From positions 2,803,395 through 2,867,394 of the forward strand of contig NZ_KQ236688.1 in the NCBI RefSeq assembly GCF_001183545.1: a stretch of 64,000 nucleotides of DNA, written 5' to 3'. Under the pieces are notes generated by a model. It was not told where the DNA came from. It searched no databases and saw nothing but the letters and a program-made list of their open reading frames with translations. Within the stretch, counting starts at the first letter, position 1. The number at the start of each line of letters is the position of its first letter. Positions 56,423 to 64,000 of this stretch are shown here, piece by piece. The position numbers and the translations under genes were made by a program. The stretch comes from Cellvibrio sp. pealriver (GTDB taxonomy: Bacteria > Pseudomonadota > Gammaproteobacteria > Pseudomonadales > Cellvibrionaceae).

Positions 56423-57043
56423 TTACTTGGAGTAAAGCTCGACGATGAGGTTTTCGTTGATGTCCGCAGGTAAATCGATGCGATCAGGAACGCGCTTGAA
56501 CACACCTTCTTTTTTCTCGCTGTTAACATCTACCCACTCAACATTGCTGCGCTGACCAGCAAGGTTTAAAGCATTTTGTACACGTAATTGCTTCTTGGCT
56601 TTTTCGCGCACAGCAACAACATCACCAGCAGCTACTTGGAATGAGGCAATGTTAACTGTTTTACCATTAACACTGATCGCCTTGTGAGATACGAGTTGAC
56701 GTGATTCAGCACGAGTTGAGCCAAACCCCATACGGTACACAACGTTATCCAAACGAGCTTCCAGAAGTTTTAACAAGTTTTCACCAGTTGCCCCCTTACG
56801 GCGAGCAGCTTCTTTGTAATAACCACGGAATTGTTTTTCCAAAATACCGTAGATACGACGTACTTTTTGCTTTTCACGCAACTGAACGCCATAGTCAGAC
56901 AAGCGACCACGACGCTGGCCATGTTGACCTGGAGCAGTTTCAATTTTACATTTTGAGTCTAACGCACGAGCACCACTCTTCAAAAAGAGATCAGTACCTT
57001 CACGGCGAGACAGCTTACAAGTTGGTCCAATATAACGAGCCAT
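56423..57043 (-). CDS. rpsD: 30S ribosomal protein S4
   Basis: Primary 16S rRNA binder and, in E. coli, the translational repressor of the alpha operon. The 206 residues start [20 protein letters not shown] and include the S4 RNA-binding domain ([27 protein letters not shown]). Whether a repressor-binding leader exists before rpsM here cannot be read with confidence. Confidence 0.99.
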   Translation of the reverse strand: MARYIGPTCKLSRREGTDLFLKSGARALDSKCKIETAPGQHGQRRGRLSDYGVQLREKQKVRRIYGILEKQFRGYYKEAARRKGATGENLLKLLEARLDNVVYRMGFGSTRAESRQLVSHKAISVNGKTVNIASFQVAAGDVVAVREKAKKQLRVQNALNLAGQRSNVEWVDVNSEKKEGVFKRVPDRIDLPADINENLIVELYSK

Positions 57044-57056
57044 TATTTACTCCCCC

Positions 57057-57452
57057 TTACACACGACGTTTCTTCGGCGGACGACAGCCGTTGTGAGGAA
57101 TCGGTGTTACGTCAGTAATGTTAGTGATTTTGTAACCAACATTGTTAAGTGCACGTACCGCAGATTCACGACCTGGGCCTGGGCCTTTAACTTCGACGTC
57201 GAGGTTTTTCAAACCATACTCTTTTGCAGCTTCACCTGCACGCTCTGCAGCAACCTGAGCAGCAAAAGGTGTACTTTTACGTGAACCACGGAAACCAGAA
57301 CCACCTGATGTAGCCCAAGCAAGTGCATTGCCTTGACGATCAGTAATAGTGACGATGGTATTGTTAAAAGAGGCATGGATGTGCGCTACACCATCAACTA
57401 CCGTCTTTTTAACTTTTTTCTTGGCTGTGGTTTTATTACTTGGCTTAGCCAT
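57057..57452 (-). CDS. rpsK: 30S ribosomal protein S11
   Basis: Small-subunit platform protein. The 131-residue product carries [40 protein letters not shown] and the C-terminus [17 protein letters not shown], all conserved. 13 bases before rpsD. Confidence 0.99.
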   Translation of the reverse strand: MAKPSNKTTAKKKVKKTVVDGVAHIHASFNNTIVTITDRQGNALAWATSGGSGFRGSRKSTPFAAQVAAERAGEAAKEYGLKNLDVEVKGPGPGRESAVRALNNVGYKITNITDVTPIPHNGCRPPKKRRV

Positions 57453-57508
57453 AGCAATTTCTTCCTACTAATTTGTTACCGTAAGTTAATGAAAGTCGTA
57501 AGCAAGAA

Positions 57509-57865
57509 TTACTTCTTAATAGGCTTACGTGGGCCTTTACGGGTGCGAGCATTCGTTTTAGTACGCTGACCACGAAGAGGCAAACCACGACGATGACGCA
57601 AGCCACGGTAGCACCCTAAATCCATCAGACGTTTAATATTCATAGATATTACACGACGCAAGTCACCTTCTACGGTGCGCTTAGCAACCTCAGCACGGAT
57701 AGCATCCATTTGCTCTTCAGACAAAGTGCCGATTTTTACATCTTCACCAATGCCAGTGGCAGCACAGATTTGCTTTGCTGTGGTACGGCCAATCCCATAC
57801 ACATAAGTCAATGAGATAACGGCGTGCTTGTTATCTGGTATGTTTACACCAGCAATACGAGCCAT
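57509..57865 (-). CDS. rpsM: 30S ribosomal protein S13
   Basis: Head protein that contacts the large subunit and tRNA. The 118 residues include [34 protein letters not shown] and the basic C-terminus [20 protein letters not shown]. First gene of the alpha operon. A possible promoter lies upstream on the minus strand: -35 TTGCTT (57965-57970), 18-base spacer, -10 TATTCT (57941-57946). Confidence 0.99.
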   Translation of the reverse strand: MARIAGVNIPDNKHAVISLTYVYGIGRTTAKQICAATGIGEDVKIGTLSEEQMDAIRAEVAKRTVEGDLRRVISMNIKRLMDLGCYRGLRHRRGLPLRGQRTKTNARTRKGPRKPIKK

Positions 57866-57940
57866 TCAATTTACTCCAGTAACACATAAAGTTGCAGCGT
57901 TGACGGCATAAGGACCACCCCGCCCTGATCAAAAGGCGCG

Positions 57941-57970
57941 CAGAATAGCCGCTAATACACCATAAAGCAA
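57941..57970 (-). promoter_or_regulatory. possible alpha-operon promoter
   Basis: Minus-strand -35 TTGCTT (57965-57970) and -10 TATTCT (57941-57946) with an 18-base spacer, downstream of the rpmJ terminator and 76 bases before rpsM. Moderate match only. Confidence 0.35.
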
Positions 57971-58036
57971 TAGCCAAGAATTTCTTACTTGACGACAGTC
58001 AACGCCCCCAGTTGCCAACTTAAACAAACACAAAAG

Positions 58037-58068
58037 AGAAGGCAGGCTACAAAAATAGCCTGCCTTCT
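58037..58068 (-). terminator. terminator/attenuator between spc and alpha operons
   Basis: Perfect 13-bp stem AGAAGGCAGGCTA / TAGCCTGCCTTCT with a six-base loop, 16 bases after the rpmJ stop, followed on the minus strand by a short T-rich tail. It separates the spc genes from rpsM. Confidence 0.8.
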
Positions 58069-58084
58069 TATTGGAAGTATTAAA

Positions 58085-58201
58085 TTAGCCTTGACGCTGT
58101 TTGTGACGCGGCTCAACGTTGCAGATTACTCTCAAAACACCGTTTCGACGCACCATTTTGCAATTGCGACAAATCTTTTTAACAGAAGCACGAACTTTCA
58201 T
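58085..58201 (-). CDS. rpmJ: 50S ribosomal protein L36
   Basis: A 38-residue protein, too short for most frame scans. Translation begins [20 protein letters not shown] and ends [10 protein letters not shown]. The zinc ligands Cys11, Cys14, Cys27 and His33 are present, so this is the zinc-binding (C+) form. It is the last gene of the spc operon, 26 bases after secY. Confidence 0.97.
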   Translation of the reverse strand: MKVRASVKKICRNCKMVRRNGVLRVICNVEPRHKQRQG

Positions 58202-58227
58202 GATTCAACCCCGATCAATACTGCGGA

Positions 58228-59565
58228 TTAGCGAGCGTTACCGCTGCCATATCCTTTCAAATTTGACTTCTTCATCAATGATTCATACTGATGAGACATC
58301 AAGTGAGCCTGAACCTGAGACATAAAATCCATTACCACTACCACAACAATCAGCAGTGAAGTTCCACCTAAATAAAATGGCACCCCAGTGGCAACTACAA
58401 GGAACTCAGGCAACAAGCAAACTGCCGACATATAGATAGCTCCAACTACAGTTAAGCGAGTCAGAACGCCATCAATATATTTAGCCGAATGCTCACCTGG
58501 ACGAATGCCAGGAATATAAGCACCGGATTTTTTCAAGTTATCTGCAACTTCCTTCGGATTGAACATCAATGCTGTGTAAAAGAAGCAGAAGAACGTGATC
58601 AGACCTGCAAAAAATAAAATATACAACGGTTGCCCGGGGCCAATGTTGAGGGCAAGCTCTTGTAGCACCTCGCTTACCACACCCTCGCCACCTTGTCCAA
58701 ACCACTGCGCAATTGATGCAGGAAACAATAATATGCTGCTAGCAAAAATCGCTGGAATAACACCTGCCATGTTAATTTTTAATGGGAGATGACTACTTTG
58801 AGCAGAGTAGCCTTGGCGTCCTTGTTGGCGCTTAGCATAATTAATAGTAATACGACGCTGACCACGCTCGATCCGCACCACAAACCAAATGACAGCTATA
58901 GCCAAGATAGTAACAATTAACAAAGCGATAATGTGTAAATCGCCCTGCCTTGCACTTTCAAACGCTTGACCTATCGCACTTGGGATGCCGGCGACAATTC
59001 CCGCAAAAATCAGCATAGAAATGCCGTTTCCTATTCCTCTTTCCGTTACTTGCTCACCGAGCCACATCATAAATACTGCGCCAGTAACTAGTGAAACTAC
59101 CGCAATAAAATAATATGAAAAACCGGGTTCACCGCCAAAAGCATAGGATGAAAAACTTACCGCCATTGCAAGAGCTTGGACACTGGCCAATACCACCGTA
59201 AAATATCGAGTATATTGATTAATTTTACGACGACCGGCGTCACCTTCTTTTTTCAACTGCTCCAGTGAAGGAGTAACTGCCGTAAGCAACTGCATGATAA
59301 TCGATGCAGAAATATAGGGCATGATACCTAAAGCAAGAATGCTCATCCGCTCCAGCGCACCACCTGAGAACATGTTAAACATGCCCAAAATAGTACCTTG
59401 ATTCTGGTTAAACAGATTAGCAATTCTCTCTGGATCTAAACCCGGCACTGGGATGTGAGTGCCAATACGATAAATCACGATTGCCAAAAACAAAAAGCGA
59501 AGGCGAGCCCAAAGCTCGCCCAAGCCTCTTTGGTTTGCTAATGGCAGATTACCTGGAGTTGCCAT
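58228..59565 (-). CDS. secY: protein translocase subunit SecY
   Basis: Central channel of the Sec translocon. The 445 residues contain 10 membrane helices; landmarks are [20 protein letters not shown] (helix 1), [35 protein letters not shown] and the cytoplasmic loop [20 protein letters not shown]. The C-terminal tail carries the expected basic end. It sits between rplO and rpmJ, the standard spc order. Confidence 0.99.
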   Translation of the reverse strand: MATPGNLPLANQRGLGELWARLRFLFLAIVIYRIGTHIPVPGLDPERIANLFNQNQGTILGMFNMFSGGALERMSILALGIMPYISASIIMQLLTAVTPSLEQLKKEGDAGRRKINQYTRYFTVVLASVQALAMAVSFSSYAFGGEPGFSYYFIAVVSLVTGAVFMMWLGEQVTERGIGNGISMLIFAGIVAGIPSAIGQAFESARQGDLHIIALLIVTILAIAVIWFVVRIERGQRRITINYAKRQQGRQGYSAQSSHLPLKINMAGVIPAIFASSILLFPASIAQWFGQGGEGVVSEVLQELALNIGPGQPLYILFFAGLITFFCFFYTALMFNPKEVADNLKKSGAYIPGIRPGEHSAKYIDGVLTRLTVVGAIYMSAVCLLPEFLVVATGVPFYLGGTSLLIVVVVVMDFMSQVQAHLMSHQYESLMKKSNLKGYGSGNAR

Positions 59566-59575
59566 TCGACCCTCG

Positions 59576-60010
59576 TTACTCTTCTACTGATCCGCCAGCG
59601 GCTTCAATCGCTGCTTTGGCACCTTTGCTTACAGAAAGGCCCTTTACAGTGACAGCTTTTTTCACTTCACCAGAAGCAAAAATTTTCGCACGCTTGATAA
59701 CAGAGCTTATGAGTCCTGCTTGTTTTAGCGTTTCAATATCTACTATTGAACCCTCAACAGCATTTAACTCAGACAAGCGAATTTCTGCAGTTACCAAACC
59801 AATACGAGAGGTAAAACCATATTTAGGTAAACGAATATGCAAAGGCATTTGACCGCCTTCGAACCCTGGTCTTACCGTACCACCAGAACGAGATTTCAAA
59901 CCTTTGTGACCACGACCAGCAGTTTTACCCAAACCGCTGCCGATACCACGACCGACACGCTTTTTGGCGTGCACTCGACCAGGCGCTGGACTTAGAGTAT
60001 TCAGACGCAT
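59576..60010 (-). CDS. rplO: 50S ribosomal protein L15
   Basis: The 144 residues have the Gly/Arg-rich N-terminal extension ([20 protein letters not shown]) and the conserved [18 protein letters not shown]. Ten bases before secY and one base after rpmD. Confidence 0.99.
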   Translation of the reverse strand: MRLNTLSPAPGRVHAKKRVGRGIGSGLGKTAGRGHKGLKSRSGGTVRPGFEGGQMPLHIRLPKYGFTSRIGLVTAEIRLSELNAVEGSIVDIETLKQAGLISSVIKRAKIFASGEVKKAVTVKGLSVSKGAKAAIEAAGGSVEE

Positions 60011-60011
60011 C

Positions 60012-60197
60012 TTATTCTCCCTCTACCTTAACAAGATAGTTGACAACATTGATCATGCCGCGAACTGAAGGAGTATCTTCAACTTCCACAGTGTGACCGA
60101 TGCGACGTAAACCCAAGCCGCGAACGCAAGCTTTATGGTTCGCCAGACGATGAGCAGTGCTCTTGATCTGGGTCACTTTAATCATTTTCTTAGACAT
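60012..60197 (-). CDS. rpmD: 50S ribosomal protein L30
   Basis: A 61-residue protein, [20 protein letters not shown], with [23 protein letters not shown] 60197 gives the normal family length; the longer frame from 60212 adds five residues without a ribosome-binding site. Confidence 0.97.
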   Translation of the reverse strand: MSKKMIKVTQIKSTAHRLANHKACVRGLGLRRIGHTVEVEDTPSVRGMINVVNYLVKVEGE

Positions 60198-60232
60198 GGT
60201 GAATTCCGCCATCTAATAATCGAGACAATCGA

Positions 60233-60742
60233 TTAATTCAGAATATCTTCAACACTTTTACCACGCTTGGCAGCAACGGCTTCAGGAGAAGTCATTTCTT
60301 TCAAGGCGTTGAAAGTGGCACGAACTACGTTGACAGGATTGGTAGAACCGTAACATTTAGAAAGAACGTTCTGAATGCCTGCAATTTCAAGAACAGCACG
60401 CATTGCACCGCCCGCAATTACACCAGTACCTTGAGAGGCTGGCTGCATATAAACCTTGGAAGCACCATGAACACCTTTTGTCGGATATTGAATGGTGTCA
60501 CCATTCAAGTCGACAGTTATCATGTTACGACGCGCAGCTTCCATTGCTTTTTGAATCGCAATAGGAACTTCACGTGCTTTTCCACGGCCAAAACCTACTT
60601 TTCCATTACCATCGCCAACAACAGTTAACGCAGTAAATTGGAAGATACGACCACCTTTTACAGTTTTAGCAACACGATTAACTTGAACTAATTTTTCTTG
60701 CAAGCCTTCGTTGTTGTCTTCTTCTTTCTTAGCGTATGCCAT
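60233..60742 (-). CDS. rpsE: 30S ribosomal protein S5
   Basis: Needed for translation accuracy. The 169 residues show the double-stranded-RNA-like N-domain ([39 protein letters not shown]) and the C-domain ([38 protein letters not shown]). Standard spc position. Confidence 0.99.
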   Translation of the reverse strand: MAYAKKEEDNNEGLQEKLVQVNRVAKTVKGGRIFQFTALTVVGDGNGKVGFGRGKAREVPIAIQKAMEAARRNMITVDLNGDTIQYPTKGVHGASKVYMQPASQGTGVIAGGAMRAVLEIAGIQNVLSKCYGSTNPVNVVRATFNALKEMTSPEAVAAKRGKSVEDILN

Positions 60743-60751
60743 ATCTCACCT

Positions 60752-61102
60752 TTAGAATTCCAATCCGCCTTCACGTGCGGCATCAGCCAAAGCTTTCACA
60801 CGACCGTGGTATTTGAAACCACTACGATCGAAAGCAACTTGAGTGACACCTGCTGCTTTTGCACGCTCAGCAATCAGAGCACCAACTGCTTTAGCAGCTT
60901 CAGCGTTACCAGTTTTACCACTGCGCAAATCTTTATCCAGAGTTGAGGCGCTTGCAAGAACGCGAGCGCCATCACCTGAAATCAGTTGTGCATAGATATG
61001 GCGTGGAGAACGGTGAATAGTAAGGCGCGCAGCACCCAATTCACGAATCTTGGCACGAGCACGACGTGCACGGCGAAGACGAGTTTGTTTCTTATCGCTC
61101 AT
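60752..61102 (-). CDS. rplR: 50S ribosomal protein L18
   Basis: 5S rRNA-binding protein. The 116 residues have the basic N-terminus ([16 protein letters not shown]), [16 protein letters not shown] and the C-terminal [20 protein letters not shown]. Confidence 0.99.
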   Translation of the reverse strand: MSDKKQTRLRRARRARAKIRELGAARLTIHRSPRHIYAQLISGDGARVLASASTLDKDLRSGKTGNAEAAKAVGALIAERAKAAGVTQVAFDRSGFKYHGRVKALADAAREGGLEF

Positions 61103-61111
61103 ATCTTAGCC

Positions 61112-61645
61112 CTACTTCTTCTTAGCTTCTTTACGCAGTACATTTTCATCCGCATAGCGAACACCTTTACCTTTATATGGCTCTGGTTCACGGAATGCAC
61201 GGATTTCAGCGGCAACCTGACCAAGCAATTGCTTGTCAGCACCTTTCAGTACTATTTCAGTCTGGCTTGGGGTTTCTACCGATACACCTTGCGGAAGCGC
61301 ATAGTTAACGGGATGAGACAAACCCAAAGACAGGTTTACAGTATTGCCTTCAGCTTTAACACGATAACCAACACCAACCAAAGTGAGTTTTTTCTCAAAG
61401 CCTTGGCTAACGCCTTTTACCATATTATTGACTAGCGCACGGGTGGTGCCTGCTAGCGCATCTGACTGCTTGGCACCATCACGCGGAGCAAAAGTTAATA
61501 CATTGTTTTCATGTTTAACTTCTACACTTGCGTGGACTTGCAGCGCCAATGTACCTTTGCTGCCTTTAACAGACAAATCTTGTCCGTTAAGAGTGATAGT
61601 CACTGCAGCGGGCACTTCAACCGGACTTTTTGCAACTCGTGACAT
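61112..61645 (-). CDS. rplF: 50S ribosomal protein L6
   Basis: The 177-residue product starts [20 protein letters not shown] and ends with the conserved [20 protein letters not shown] motif and a basic tail. ATG 61645 is used; the longer frame from 61711 would overlap rpsH and adds a hydrophobic stretch not found in L6. Confidence 0.98.
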   Translation of the reverse strand: MSRVAKSPVEVPAAVTITLNGQDLSVKGSKGTLALQVHASVEVKHENNVLTFAPRDGAKQSDALAGTTRALVNNMVKGVSQGFEKKLTLVGVGYRVKAEGNTVNLSLGLSHPVNYALPQGVSVETPSQTEIVLKGADKQLLGQVAAEIRAFREPEPYKGKGVRYADENVLRKEAKKK

Positions 61646-61658
61646 GACGATTTCCCAA

Positions 61659-62051
61659 TTAGAATACTGTGCAGAGGACTTCACCACCCACGCCAGCAGC
61701 GCGAGCAGCACGATCAGTCATTACACCTTTACTGGTAGAGACAATAGCAATACCCAAACCACCGCGAACGGAAGGTAATGCAGTTTTACCAGCATAATTA
61801 CGCAAACCAGGGCGGCTTACGCGGTCAAGCTCAACAATTACTGGCTTGCCCTCAAAATATTTCAGCTCAACAGTCAGTTCTTGCTTGGCGCCTTCACTTA
61901 CTGAATAACCGTTAATATAACCTTCATCAGAAAGTACTTTAGCAACGCTTACTTTCAGCTTTGAAGAAGGCATGGTTACAGATGCTTTACCTACATTTTG
62001 CGCATTGCGAATGCGGGTCAGCATATCTGCCATCGGATCTTGCATGCTCAT
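61659..62051 (-). CDS. rpsH: 30S ribosomal protein S8
   Basis: 16S rRNA binder, and in E. coli the translational repressor of the spc operon acting at rplE. The 130 residues start [20 protein letters not shown] and end [15 protein letters not shown], both conserved. Confidence 0.99.
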   Translation of the reverse strand: MSMQDPMADMLTRIRNAQNVGKASVTMPSSKLKVSVAKVLSDEGYINGYSVSEGAKQELTVELKYFEGKPVIVELDRVSRPGLRNYAGKTALPSVRGGLGIAIVSTSKGVMTDRAARAAGVGGEVLCTVF

Positions 62052-62081
62052 CAGATTCTGCTCCTAAAATTAAGCCGAGGC

Positions 62082-62387
62082 TTACCAGCTGGCCTTAACC
62101 AGACCGGGGACATCACCACGCATGGCCGCTTCACGCAACTTGTGACGGCACAAGCCGAATTTGCGGTAAACACCGTGCGGGCGACCAGTCACGCGGCAGC
62201 GGTTACGCTGACGTGAAGCGCTGGCATCACGAGGCATTTTTTGCAGCTTGATTTGCGCTTCCCATACTTGCTCTTCAGAAGATGAAGGGCTAACAATGAT
62301 AGCTTTCAATTCTGCACGCTTGGCAGCAAATTTTTTAACGGTTTCTGCACGTTTAACTTCGCGTGCAATCATAGATTTTTTAGCCAT
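62082..62387 (-). CDS. rpsN: 30S ribosomal protein S14 (zinc-independent form)
   Basis: The 101-residue long form lacks the CxxC pairs of the zinc-binding short form. Conserved C-terminal half: [42 protein letters not shown]. This is the usual form in gammaproteobacteria. Confidence 0.99.
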   Translation of the reverse strand: MAKKSMIAREVKRAETVKKFAAKRAELKAIIVSPSSSEEQVWEAQIKLQKMPRDASASRQRNRCRVTGRPHGVYRKFGLCRHKLREAAMRGDVPGLVKASW

Positions 62388-62396
62388 GACGTCACC

Positions 62397-62936
62397 TTAA
62401 CCTTTGAAAGGGAAGTTAAATGCTTTCAACAATGCACGACCTTCTTCGTCAGTACGGGCAGTAGTGGTGATACAGATATCCAAACCACGTAAACGATCTA
62501 CTTTGTCGTAGTCGATTTCAGGAAAGATAATTTGTTCAGTTACGCCCATAGAGAAATTACCGCGACCATCAAATTGCTTAGGACTAATACCGCGAAAATC
62601 GCGGATACGAGGGATAGCAATAGTGATCAAACGATCAAGAAATTCGTACATACGATCTGAGCGCAGAGTTACTTTGCAACCAATTGGCCAACCATCACGA
62701 ATTTTAAAGCCCGCGATTGATTTACGCGCATTGGTAACAACCACTTTCTGACCAGCAATTTTCACCAGATCATTTACAGCGTTTTCAAGAATTTTCTTGT
62801 CGCCAGTAGCTTCACCTACACCCATATTCAAGGTGATTTTGGTAATACGTGGAACTTCCATCACGTTTGCCAAACCCAATTCTTCTTTGAGTTTTGGAGC
62901 GATTTCTTTCACGTAAAGTTGTTTTAACCTAGCCAT
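62397..62936 (-). CDS. rplE: 50S ribosomal protein L5
   Basis: Binds 5S rRNA and contacts P-site tRNA. The 179 residues include [36 protein letters not shown] and [20 protein letters not shown]. 9 bases upstream of rpsN. Confidence 0.99.
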   Translation of the reverse strand: MARLKQLYVKEIAPKLKEELGLANVMEVPRITKITLNMGVGEATGDKKILENAVNDLVKIAGQKVVVTNARKSIAGFKIRDGWPIGCKVTLRSDRMYEFLDRLITIAIPRIRDFRGISPKQFDGRGNFSMGVTEQIIFPEIDYDKVDRLRGLDICITTTARTDEEGRALLKAFNFPFKG

Positions 62937-62942
62937 GTTTCA

Positions 62943-63260
62943 TTACGCTCCCAGGGTTTCGCCATTGGATTTGAAAACACGAACCTTGTCGCCATTTTCA
63001 AGCACTTTGAAACCAACGCGGTCAGCTTTCTTGGTTGCTGGATTATAGATAGCAACATTAGAAGCGTGAATCGCAGCTTCTTTTTCAACGATTCCACCAG
63101 CAACACCCAATTGTGGGTTTGGCTTTTGGTGTTTCTTGATCATGTTAACGCCGCTAACAATCAAACGATCTTCAGCCAATACGCGCACTACTTTGCCGCG
63201 CTTGCCCTTATCACGTCCGGCGATAACAATCACTTCGTCATCACGTTTAATTTTACGCAT
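62943..63260 (-). CDS. rplX: 50S ribosomal protein L24
   Basis: Early assembly protein. The 105 residues have the KOW motif near the start ([20 protein letters not shown]) and [39 protein letters not shown]. Six bases before rplE. Confidence 0.99.
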   Translation of the reverse strand: MRKIKRDDEVIVIAGRDKGKRGKVVRVLAEDRLIVSGVNMIKKHQKPNPQLGVAGGIVEKEAAIHASNVAIYNPATKKADRVGFKVLENGDKVRVFKSNGETLGA

Positions 63261-63296
63261 TTATCTGCCCTCGACTCTTTGACTTGACTTAGCGCC

Positions 63297-63665
63297 TTAC
63301 AGCACTTCTGGAGCCAAAGAAATGATTTTCATAAATTTCTCGCCGCGCAACTCACGAGTTACCGGTCCGAAAATACGGGTACCAATCGGAGCATCTTGGT
63401 TGTTCAGCAGTACGGCAGCATTATCGTCAAACTTGATTAATGAACCGTCTTGACGACGCACGCCTTTTTTGGTGCGTACAACAACTGCCTTCATTACTTG
63501 GCCTTTTTTCACCTTACCGCGAGGAATTGCTTCCTTAACGGTCACCTTGATGATGTCACCCACGGCTGCATAGCGACGGTGGGAACCGCCAAGAACCTTG
63601 ATGCACATGACACGGCGGGCACCGCTGTTGTCAGCAACATCTAAGTAGCTTTCTGTTTGAATCAT
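63297..63665 (-). CDS. rplN: 50S ribosomal protein L14
   Basis: The 122 residues begin [20 protein letters not shown] and include [20 protein letters not shown], ending [12 protein letters not shown]. First gene of the spc operon; 39 bases after rpsQ, with no clear promoter in that gap. Confidence 0.99.
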   Translation of the reverse strand: MIQTESYLDVADNSGARRVMCIKVLGGSHRRYAAVGDIIKVTVKEAIPRGKVKKGQVMKAVVVRTKKGVRRQDGSLIKFDDNAAVLLNNQDAPIGTRIFGPVTRELRGEKFMKIISLAPEVL

Positions 63666-63704
63666 CGTCCGTCTCCGAAACTGACTTACAAGAACGCGGA
63701 AGTT

Positions 63705-63971
63705 TTAGACTTCGGAAGCGCGCTCTTCAATTTTTACTAAAGACCAGGTCTTGGTTTTTGACAGAGGACGGGACTCAGAAACAGTCACTATGTCACCTAT
63801 CTTGCACTCATTATTTTCATCGTGGGCGTGAAGCTTGGATGATTTGGTTGAGTATTTGCCATAAAGCTCGTGCTTAACACGACGCTCAATCAACACGGTG
63901 ATGGTTTTATCCATCTTGTCGCTGACAACTTTGCCAGTCAGTGTACGAGCCACTTTAGTTTCTTGAGTCAT
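63705..63971 (-). CDS. rpsQ: 30S ribosomal protein S17
   Basis: The 88-residue 16S rRNA-binding protein has [20 protein letters not shown] and the conserved [20 protein letters not shown]. It is the last gene of the S10 operon, whose other genes lie beyond the right edge. Confidence 0.99.
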   Translation of the reverse strand: MTQETKVARTLTGKVVSDKMDKTITVLIERRVKHELYGKYSTKSSKLHAHDENNECKIGDIVTVSESRPLSKTKTWSLVKIEERASEV

Positions 63972-63973
63972 CG

Positions 63974-64000
63974 TTACTTACCTGCCTTTTGACTAAGCGC
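63974..64000 (-). CDS. rpmC: 50S ribosomal protein L29, C-terminal end only (cut by the window edge)
   Basis: The last eight codons read ALSQKAGK followed by TAA (63974-63976), in the position expected for rpmC directly before rpsQ, with a 2-base gap. The assignment rests mostly on gene order. Confidence 0.7.
   Translation of the reverse strand, partial: ALSQKAGK

Noticed and set aside
1..64000. CRISPR arrays, tRNA or rRNA genes, insertion sequences
   Set aside because: None seen on reading; no regularly spaced repeats, cloverleaf or transposase genes were recognised.

Overview
The window looks like a chromosomal segment of a Cellvibrio-like gammaproteobacterium. Evidence: a hisI-hisE-tatABC run, a uvrA / MFS / ssb block, a full spc-alpha ribosomal operon, and several large TonB-dependent receptors with surface and periplasmic glycoside hydrolases, the gene style of saprophytic polysaccharide degraders. 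All calls were made by reading; no database search was run.

Layout. 1-600: a yefM-yoeB toxin-antitoxin pair with a textbook double TGTACA operator. 604-6149: an RmlD-like protein diverging from a FAD oxidoreductase / aldo-keto reductase pair, then hisI, hisE, tatA, tatB, tatC and a strong terminator. 6243-9245 (minus): a DUF2061 membrane protein, a CYTH protein and a choice-of-anchor B surface protein. 9468-33409: a starch/maltodextrin utilisation region. 33488-35413: an AT-rich two-helix membrane protein and a LacI-family regulator. 35525-40139 (minus): a MacAB-like ABC exporter (adaptor, ATPase, two FtsX-type permeases). 40373-45277: a periplasmic binding protein divergent from a third, very large TonB receptor. 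45428-49281: an MHYT-PAS sensor, a hybrid kinase and an HD-GYP response regulator, where the sensor and kinase look like two halves of one protein separated by a deletion/frameshift. 49388-54555: ssb and a YajR-like MFS divergent from uvrA. 54884-64000 (minus): the alpha operon (rpsM-rpsK-rpsD-rpoA-rplQ) and spc operon (rplN to rpmJ, including the 38-codon rpmJ), with rpsQ and the last eight codons of rpmC at the right edge.

How the starch region seems to work (inference from families and sorting signals): a pullulanase with a GlyGly-CTERM tail and a GH13 lipoprotein cut starch or pullulan at the cell surface. Two paralogous TonB receptors import oligosaccharides. A periplasmic neopullulanase/cyclomaltodextrinase-like GH13 and a GH15 glucoamylase lipoprotein trim them. 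A SLC45/GPH-like MFS symporter carries small sugars inward, and a cytoplasmic GH13 alpha-glucosidase finishes the job. No MalEFGK-type ABC importer is seen.

Ten near-identical CG-centred palindromes (consensus TGCATACGTATGCA) lie in four promoter regions of this cluster and nowhere else that I noticed. The LacI-family gene at 34373-35413 is the obvious candidate repressor. Each of the two paralogous receptors is followed on the same strand by a flavin-dependent tryptophan-halogenase-like gene, directly in one case and after two GH13 genes in the other. This repeated receptor/halogenase association inside a starch locus is the most unusual functional theme of the window.
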